A stretch of DNA of 64,000 bases from Betaproteobacteria bacterium (GTDB taxonomy: Bacteria; Pseudomonadota; Gammaproteobacteria; Burkholderiales; Casimicrobiaceae). The position numbers and the translations under genes are program-made. Positions 61,803-64,000 of this stretch are shown piece by piece. The stretch covers positions 1-64,000 of the forward strand of contig JADIZG010000008.1 in NCBI GenBank assembly GCA_016704895.1, written 5' to 3'. The first letter of the stretch is position 1, and the number at the start of each line of letters is the position of its first letter. The notes under the pieces are model-generated. The model saw nothing but the letters and a program-made list of their open reading frames with translations. It did no database searches and was not told the origin of the DNA.

Positions 61803-62739
61803 CAAGTGCCTCCTTGGGGCGCCACGATACCACTTGCACCCGGCCTCGGCATCGCGCTGGCGAGCAGCGGCGCGAGCGGCAACGCGTTCGTCGGGTGCAG
61901 CACGCTGTCGGTGCTCCAGACGTGGCGCACGCCGGCTCGCCGCAGATCGGCGACCGCGTCGCCCACGAACAGGCCGTGGACGACCAGCACGTCGACCGTG
62001 GCCGCGCCGCGCTCGAGGCATCGACGGGCGGCGACGGCGAGCGTCGCTCCGGTGCTCGCCATGTCGTCGACGAGGACGACGCTCCTGCCTGTCAGGGCAA
62101 CGTCCGGGATGTCGATCGAGACGTCCCGATCGCCGCGGCGCAGCTTGCGGCACACGGCGGTCTCGAACGGGTGATCGCGGGTCGCGGCAGCCAGCCACTG
62201 TGCGGACTCCTCGTCGGGCCCCACGAGCAGCGCATCGGGCTCGCGTTCCTGCAGGTACGCGCCGAACAGCGCGGCGGCCGACAGCGCGACGGCGGACGCG
62301 GCTGGCACCGCTTCCGCCAGCGTGGCGACGCGGTGCAGGTGCGGATCGACGGTGACGACCGCGTCGAACCGGTCGGCCAGCCATTCGCCGACGATCCGCT
62401 GGCTGATTGCTTCGCCCGGGTTGAACGCGATGTCCTGGCGCATGTAGCACAGGTAGGGCGCGATCAGCGTGATCGATCGCGCGCCGTTCCGGCGCGCCGC
62501 CTCGGCCGCGAGGATCGTCTCGACGAGCTTGTCGTTCGGATGATCGAGACTGCGACACATCGCGACCTGCGCGGGCAGCGGGCGGGGACCGTGACGCGGC
62601 TTTCCCCGTCCGGAAACCGGTGGACGGCGACCTTTGCGTATCGGACGTTCAGCTGCGCGGCAAGGCGCGCGGCCGGAGCGTCGTAGTCGTCGAATCCCAG
62701 GACGACGTCCGGGAAGGGCAGGCGATCGCGCACGCTCAC
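61802..62739 (-). CDS. Ribose-phosphate pyrophosphokinase-like protein (frameshifted)
   Basis: A PRPP synthetase-family protein of about 312 residues. N-terminal half: GTG start with SVRDRLPFPDVVLGFDDYDA and VAVHRFPDGESRVTVP. After a one-base shift near 62575 it continues CRSLDHPNDKLVETILAAEA, APYLCYMRQDIAFNPGEAIS and the PRPP-binding loop SVVLVDDMASTGATLAVAAR. Prs enzymes make PRPP from ribose-5-phosphate and ATP; this is a divergent paralogue, not necessarily the housekeeping enzyme. The GTG overlaps the phosphorylase stop (GTGA). Confidence 0.88.
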
Positions 62740-64000
62740 GTCTGCACGAAGATGGGGGGGACGTCCGACGCGCGGCCGATCGTGTAGCCGGTGCTCTGTC
62801 CGCAGAGCTCGCGGGCGAACCGGAAGTCCGGCGCGAACTCGGCATGCACCCGGTAGAGCGGCTCGCCGTCGTGCACGCGATCGCCGAGCTTCCTGAAGAG
62901 GTCGACGCCCGCGCCCTTCGCCATCGGCGCGCCGGCGTAGCGCGCGATGCGCGCCATCTGCAGGTTGTCGATTCCCGTGACCGTGCCCGAGCCGGGGCTC
63001 CGCACCTCGAAGCTCAACCGGCCCGGCGCGCAGAGGTGCTTCGGCTTGCCCTGCGCGGCGATGATCGCGTGCATCTTCTCCAGTGCGCGTCCCGAGTCGA
63101 GGATGTCCCGCGCGATCGTGAATCCCCGGCCGCCGCGGACGTCGGGATCGAACTCGATGATCCGTCCCGCGAGCCGCAGCGCCTTCTGCCGAAGATCGGC
63201 CGGCGCGGCGGGATCGCCCTGCAGCACGCGCATCGCGTCGCGCGCCTCGAGGACGGGCCCGATGCCGTTGCCGACCGGCTGGCGGCCGTCGGTGATGATG
63301 ACTTCCAGGTGGATGCCGAGCTGGTCGCCGACGTACTCGAAGAGCTTGCGCAGGCGCTGGGCGTCCCGCATGCGCCGGACCTTGGCCGTCGGACCGACGG
63401 GAATGTCGATCAGCAGGTGCGTCGATCCGGCGGCGACCTTCTTGGACAGGATCGACGCGATCAACTGGCCCTGCGAATCGATCCCCAGCGGCCGCTCGAC
63501 CGAGATCATCACGTCGTCGGCGGGCGACAGCCGGGCGGTCCCGCCCCAGGCGATGCATCCGCGGTGGCGGCGGACGATCCGGCGCAGATCGGCGATCTTC
63601 AGCTCGACTTTCGCCAGCACCTCCATCGTGTCCGCCGTGCCGGCCGGCGACGTTATCGCGCGGCTCGACGTCTTCGGAATCAGCATGCCGTGGGCGGCGA
63701 CGATCGGGACGACCAGCAGCGACGTGCGGTTGCCGGGAATCCCGCCGATGCAGTGCTTGTCGGCGACCAGCGGCTCCTGCCAGTCGAGGCGCTCGCCGGA
63801 CTCGACCATCGCGCGCGTGAGGTACAGGATCTCGTCGCGATCGAGCTCGTTCTGCACGGTGGCCACGATGAACGCCGCGACCTCGGTCTTCGCGTAGTGA
63901 TTGGCCGAGATGTCGGCGACGATCTGGCGGAATGCGTCCTGGTCGAGGCGCTCGCCCGCGATCTTCCGGCGGACCGCTTCCAGCGATTCCGGGCGCACCG
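62736..64000 (-). CDS. AMP/thymidine phosphorylase family enzyme (N-terminus beyond the window)
   Basis: At least 421 residues of the putative thymidine phosphorylase family that includes archaeal AMP phosphorylase. Segments: ILYLTRAMVESGERLDW, the phosphate site KHCIGGIPGNRTSLLVVPIV, PKTSSRAITSPAGTADTMEV and, later, VRSPGSGTVTGIDNLQMARI. GGIPGN and SSRAITSPAGTADTME are closer to AMP phosphorylases than to DeoA. The usual 80-90-residue N-terminal domain is missing because the gene continues past 64000. The frame is open and uninterrupted. Confidence 0.88.
   Translation of the reverse strand, partial: VRPESLEAVRRKIAGERLDQDAFRQIVADISANHYAKTEVAAFIVATVQNELDRDEILYLTRAMVESGERLDWQEPLVADKHCIGGIPGNRTSLLVVPIVAAHGMLIPKTSSRAITSPAGTADTMEVLAKVELKIADLRRIVRRHRGCIAWGGTARLSPADDVMISVERPLGIDSQGQLIASILSKKVAAGSTHLLIDIPVGPTAKVRRMRDAQRLRKLFEYVGDQLGIHLEVIITDGRQPVGNGIGPVLEARDAMRVLQGDPAAPADLRQKALRLAGRIIEFDPDVRGGRGFTIARDILDSGRALEKMHAIIAAQGKPKHLCAPGRLSFEVRSPGSGTVTGIDNLQMARIARYAGAPMAKGAGVDLFRKLGDRVHDGEPLYRVHAEFAPDFRFARELCGQSTGYTIGRASDVPPIFVQT

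Overview
This is a GC-rich (about 70% by eye) chromosomal segment whose gene content points to a betaproteobacterium, probably environmental and uncultured. The indications are an ImuA-ImuB-DnaE2 mutasome, phasin and PHA-synthase-like proteins, an MrpA-B fusion antiporter, NsrR with DUF2249 proteins, a DUF3141/Pta/AckA/FabI operon, and many palindromic REP-type repeats. No phage, plasmid or CRISPR locus was seen. Many otherwise intact genes (ackA, dnaE2, imuB, mrpA/D/E, prs, the M14 peptidase and others) carry single-base frameshifts, and there is a 23-base poly-G run. I read most of these as sequence or assembly errors rather than pseudogenes, so the affected genes are given as one entry spanning the whole reading.

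Layout. 1-9.3 kb is an SOS block: lexA, a Cdd1-type helix-hairpin-helix gene, imuA and imuB run leftwards; dnaE2 lies at the left edge behind its own operator; an M14 peptidase, DUF1272, an MFS transporter and srkA sit between. Palindromic elements have colonised the gaps. lexA and dnaE2 share an unusual operator, ACCG-N10-CGGT. 9.4-13.8 kb holds vapBC, a lytic transglycosylase, an FlK-like thioesterase, a Gfo/Idh oxidoreductase and a metallo-beta-lactamase-fold protein. 14.2-18.7 kb holds an alcohol dehydrogenase behind a possible FNR box, a phasin, and a papain/alpha-beta-hydrolase fusion. 18.7-21.5 kb holds an EF-G-domain-V-like protein, an Rnk/GreAB-like protein, tRNA-Leu and ispG.

21.8-24.3 kb is a nitric-oxide-linked block: nsrR diverges from DUF2249-ferredoxin reductase-fdxA-DUF2249 across an NsrR-type box. 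24.4-30.5 kb is a complete Mrp/Mnh/Pha cation/proton antiporter operon with overlapping genes, followed by a DASS anion transporter. 32.1-35.8 kb is a cell-envelope glycosyltransferase operon (GT39, GT9, GtrA). 36.1-43.4 kb holds a tautomerase, a DadA-like oxidase and then DUF3141-pta-ackA-fabI, again behind a possible FNR box. 43.6-53.3 kb is a mixed set: RRM-like, GNAT, SBF transporter, VIT-like, carbonic anhydrase, an outer-membrane beta-barrel, PPK2, SulP, a four-Cys Rieske-like protein and an AraC regulator.

54-60.8 kb reads rightwards: DUF3302, HlyD and NodT-type outer-membrane factor (a YibI/YibH-like export set), then envelope proteins (Gly-zipper, DUF3300, DUF2950, one unknown). 61.1-64 kb reads leftwards and runs off the window: an AMP/thymidine-phosphorylase-family enzyme, a PRPP-synthetase-like protein and a DUF4136 lipoprotein.

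Taken together, several blocks (PHA-like storage, acetyl-phosphate/acetate kinase, PPK2, phosphorylase-PRPP, FNR and NsrR boxes) suggest adaptation to low oxygen, nitric oxide and energy limitation. All functions are inferred from protein motifs and context; no database search was possible.
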